Shown piece by piece: positions 60,264 through 64,000 of a stretch of 64,000 nt of DNA; within the stretch, counting starts at the first letter, position 1, and each line of letters opens with the position of its first letter. The position numbers were made by a program, and so were the translations under genes. The notes under the pieces are model-generated. The model was not told where the DNA came from. It did no database searches and worked only from the letters and a program-made list of their open reading frames with translations. The DNA comes from Baylisascaris procyonis. Its lineage: Eukaryota; Nematoda; Chromadorea; Rhabditida; Ascarididae. The stretch covers positions 2,507,501-2,571,500 of the forward strand of contig JAZARR010000188.1 of the NCBI GenBank assembly GCA_037389465.1. Reading direction: 5' to 3'.

Positions 60264-63200
60264 GGCACCTACAAATGGGTTTTTCATCAGTGTCCTACAA
60301 TTCTCGATCATTTTTAATAAGTTGTCGTCAAGTAGTCTCAGTGTTGATTAAGCTCGTAAATTGGTGTGTATTTCTGATAGACCTAACGAGCAAAGTGTTC
60401 ATTTCCTTCGCGATAATAAGAGAATATAGCAAGGACAACTAAACATCGCGAATTTGTCTGTTCAGTAACGAAGAAGCTTAAGATATATTTTAATGAAGAT
60501 ATCATACTTCTCTCCTCACTTATCATTTCAAAAGAGGTTTTCAATTGCAAAAGAACAAAAATATATCGTTCAAAAGCTGATCGTATTTTTGAGGTTGCCT
60601 GAAAAAAAATCAGAACTTATGAGTCAGGTATGCCGTTCAGTTATTTATATTTTCATCCTGTTGTTGATACGTTTCATCGTTGAGAAACGTAAATAAAATT
60701 GCGACTATCGATCTCATCCTTCCCTCATGATCGATCATATTGCTGTATTTGTTACGTTTCGATCTATCACATATTTCCAACAAATCGATCAATGATGCAA
60801 CAACTCTTGTTGAAATTCGAATTCTTACTACGCTATCATAGTGCAACAAAAGCGGCCTAGTCTAATAGTGTAATGGAATTCAAAGTTTTTGCATAATCTA
60901 GTTTTTGAATAATCAGTGTTCCGGCTGAATTAAAAAGGGTAAACCTTTTGACGAATATTTATATGATGCAGTCGATTCATCTGCAACATAAGCGAGTTTT
61001 TTATATCGAAATTTCGCAAATTATTAGCATTTATTGGTCGAGTTTTTCGTGGTGAACAGGATTCCAAAATCACATATCCTATCACTTTCTCTGATTTACC
61101 TTCAAACTTCCTTTAAAGTATCTCTTCAAATAGTTAGTCATGCAATAATATTATCGCAGTAATAATAGATTGTTGCAATTCTATTAAACCTATCATCGCA
61201 ATTAATGTTTACAATGGTTTTATATAGTTTGCAGAAGTGATATCGTCAGAAAATTTCAACAGATTGCAATTTTATATGATGTTGATGAGTTATTTCTCTT
61301 TGCAAAATCGATGACAGAAAATTCTATCGTTAAGCTCTTGCAAAAATAATTTCAAATGCTATTTACTAAATCACATTAACAATACAAAAAACGATGTCGC
61401 ACAAGACTGCATAAGCAATTTATCAACGACGTTTTTTCGTTGTAACGAATGAAGCCGAACAGTTTGACATATTGGAATTGTTTTTGCTTCAATTTATTTA
61501 CCCAAATCTGCTTAACATTTTTCTCTCTTGGAAAACATTTAGCAACTCTATCCAATCTTGAATTCCATGTTACCAAGGATCGGAAAGGCAATAAAAAAAT
61601 CACATGATTTAATATTCAGCATTAAGAAAGGATGAGGAAAAAAAGAAATATTAAGCTCCTCTTAGCAAAGAATTTAGGAGATAATAAAATTGAAAATAGA
61701 TTGATCTAGCTTTGCAATTATACCTGTAAGAGTTATTTATTTTGCACTTATATGTACATATATTAATGCTTTTTGTATACAATATTCAGTGGTTGCACCA
61801 TTTTATGAGTGCTTTGCATAACAACAATAGCAGTACCATTTAACGGTATTATTTTATTGAGGAATATATAGGGTAAATCGGCAATAAATCTATTATTTTA
61901 TTCTATAACTAATAAGAAATTCCTATAGCCCTCATAAGCAGATTCATTCTAAGTTTTTTTTTCTTGGACTGGTGTCAATTGCATTGCACATAATAAACTC
62001 AAGTTTCTAACAGAGATAACTTAATTTTCTAATACAGGCAATTTAACTTTCTAATAGAGGCAGCTTGCTAGATCAAACCGTTAGAGCTCTCAAGCTTATG
62101 GTATTTTAGGTGCCACTAAATTCTAAGCTTATGGGGAACGTTCTTAATCGAAATTAAATGGCCCAAAAAGCGCTCAAATAGAACCACTTAAACGTTTCTT
62201 TTCACCGGTTATTTTAGGATGCTTGAAATTTCTAATGGTTCCCAAAAATTTCTGCTACACCGTCCTATTTTCTCTGAGTTGAATAAAATTTTCCTCAATG
62301 CAAAAAAAAAAAACATTTGAGCTGATAGCTGTCCGAATTTTTTTCCTTAAGACTAGCAAAAAAAAAAAAAAAGATTAATTACTTACACCATTCTTTTCCA
62401 CCCCTAAAATGAGAAGGATTTTTTTTTTAATAAGATTGTACAGCATTGTAAAAGAATATTTCATCATTACGTCACTGAAGCGTTTTTTTTTCTTCTTCTT
62501 CTCTCTATGTGGGTCTGTCGATCATATATGCTTGTTGTTCCCAGAGGGCGTTCTATGAATAAATAATTGTCAAAAGCAATTTTGTGCATTCTCAATGCGT
62601 AGGCCATATCGATGCTGAGTATATGTGGAAAGCTATGTGAATGAATGGCTTATACGATACATTTTTAGTAGTATGGCTGTCATGAAAATGCTATCACTTT
62701 TTTATATCGTGAAATATTAGCAACGAACACATTAGCAGCAGTCATTTTGTCGCCATCATGCTTCCAAATGTTTCAACTTTTAAATTTTCGATGAGGCCAT
62801 ATATATAAACTTCTTCGACGACGCAGATCGGTTATATGCTACACATGCATCACCTGAGGATATCTAAGACCGAAAACAAACAGTAACGTCCAGAAAGACT
62901 TTCTTTGTGGTAGACTTTGTGGTCCAAAGTAAGACCCACTCAGTAAATAAGGAAATGATCTTCAGTTTACGTTGGCGAATCCGTTCACGATCACTGCTTG
63001 TGAAAATTGATGAAAGAACGTCTGCATAATTAGCTGTTTGGATTCTAGTTGAGAATTTCTTTTATATGATGTTCTTTGCTTACATCAACGGTATTCTTTC
63101 ATACTTGTACTCTAATATGTGATAACACTAGACGTTGACATTAATGACGCTAATCTCGATGCAATTTTTAGAAGCCATCTCTAGGCTATTATTGAAATCA

Positions 63201-64000
63201 TTGTGAATTTCTAGTAAAATATTTAGAAATGTGGACTTATTATTGTTAAGTTATGACTAACTAATCTATGAGTCACTAGTTCATAAGTTATAAAGTTTTT
63301 GCATAACAAATCATTATGATGGAAATTCATAAATCAATGCTAGAATCTTTTTCGAGAACACTTTTGAAGCAATAAAATTGAAAATTATGTAGTATTGCTG
63401 TCAGCAGAGATCTTCATCAACGGAACAGAAGTAAAGAATCTCAAAATTTTGAGCATTTGAGAAAATTTTCTCATTTTGTTTCAAAATTTCTATTTTTTTG
63501 CAATTGACTGCTATAGATTTTCATTATTTCCGGGTTTTCAATTCCATGATTGCTCATCCTCTTATGTAGATTGTTTAAACAAGCTAGTTGTCGTAAAATT
63601 AATTTTGGGAGCCGAGAGAGAAAGTACCATTTTTGCTTGGTTTATTGATGACTTTTGGAAGGTCGCCGTTGAATTTGTAAGATTCATCACACATCGAGTA
63701 AAGTGGTCGAATTTGTAGTATATGAGATTATTGTCTAAGAAGTGGGCAACAACGCCAAAATTCAATGATTTGTTGGTTGATTCAATAAAATACGCCTATT
63801 TATTGGTGCCAATTTTAATTAATTGTTCATGAGATGCTTCTGAAGATGATTTGCAATTTCTGCGTTCCGGCTGGCGGAAAATCTAATCCAGCTGGCTCTA
63901 AAATCTATGATCGATTTAGGTACCGTTTATTGCACGCGACCTTTTCAACCTCATTCATCAATTTTAAAAATGTCATAGAAGGTTTCTTTATATCACATAA
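60264..64000. other. Intergenic region to window end
   Basis: AT-rich with several homopolymer A or T runs. No supported gene, RNA or repeat family. The 80-codon plus frame at 63476-63718 has no recognisable domain and an antisense open frame. Confidence 0.5.

Overview
The window looks like nuclear DNA of a nematode with a large, gene-poor, AT-rich genome. The evidence is: actin proteins with nematode-type residues, introns ending mostly in TTTCAG or TTGCAG, a conserved splice acceptor just upstream of each actin start codon (as expected for spliced-leader addition), long intergenic stretches, microsatellites and decayed retroelements. The species cannot be read from the sequence. About one base in three is transcribed; the rest is intergenic.

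Positions 1-24300 hold a tandem array of three actin genes, all on the minus strand: A (2071-5508), B (10854-14276) and C (18283-21850). Each has six coding exons with identical intron positions and phases, and each gives a 376-residue actin. B and C encode the same protein; A differs by one residue (Ala to Pro at codon 109). All 18 exons could be placed to the base. Five of the 15 introns begin with GC instead of GT, including intron 1 in all three copies. Each gene has a 35-nt leader between a TTGCAG acceptor and the ATG, and a diverged but recognisable conserved noncoding block 0.7-2.4 kb upstream, probably the promoter or a muscle enhancer. A and B also share a strongly conserved 3' UTR.

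Positions 24300-35500 are intergenic: a long (TA)n/(TTTA)n tract, a decayed LINE reverse transcriptase on the plus strand near 28.9-29.2 kb, and a G-rich tract near 31.9 kb. Positions 35535-42913 hold a second gene on the plus strand: a 16-exon model for a 712-residue C2H2 zinc-finger protein, with an acidic low-complexity N-terminal half, one isolated finger and a C-terminal cluster. Its core exons are strong; a few small or C-terminal exons are tentative.

Positions 43000-64000 contain no gene I can support. They hold tRNA-derived SINE-like sequence, a striking long inverted repeat (arms of about 420 bp, roughly 96% identical, 4.4 kb apart), a dispersed repeat also present at 9.1 kb, a second decayed LINE reverse transcriptase on the minus strand at 58.7-58.9 kb, and further microsatellites. 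The actin array and the zinc-finger gene show no operon relation: they lie on opposite strands, transcribed away from each other, about 13.7 kb apart.
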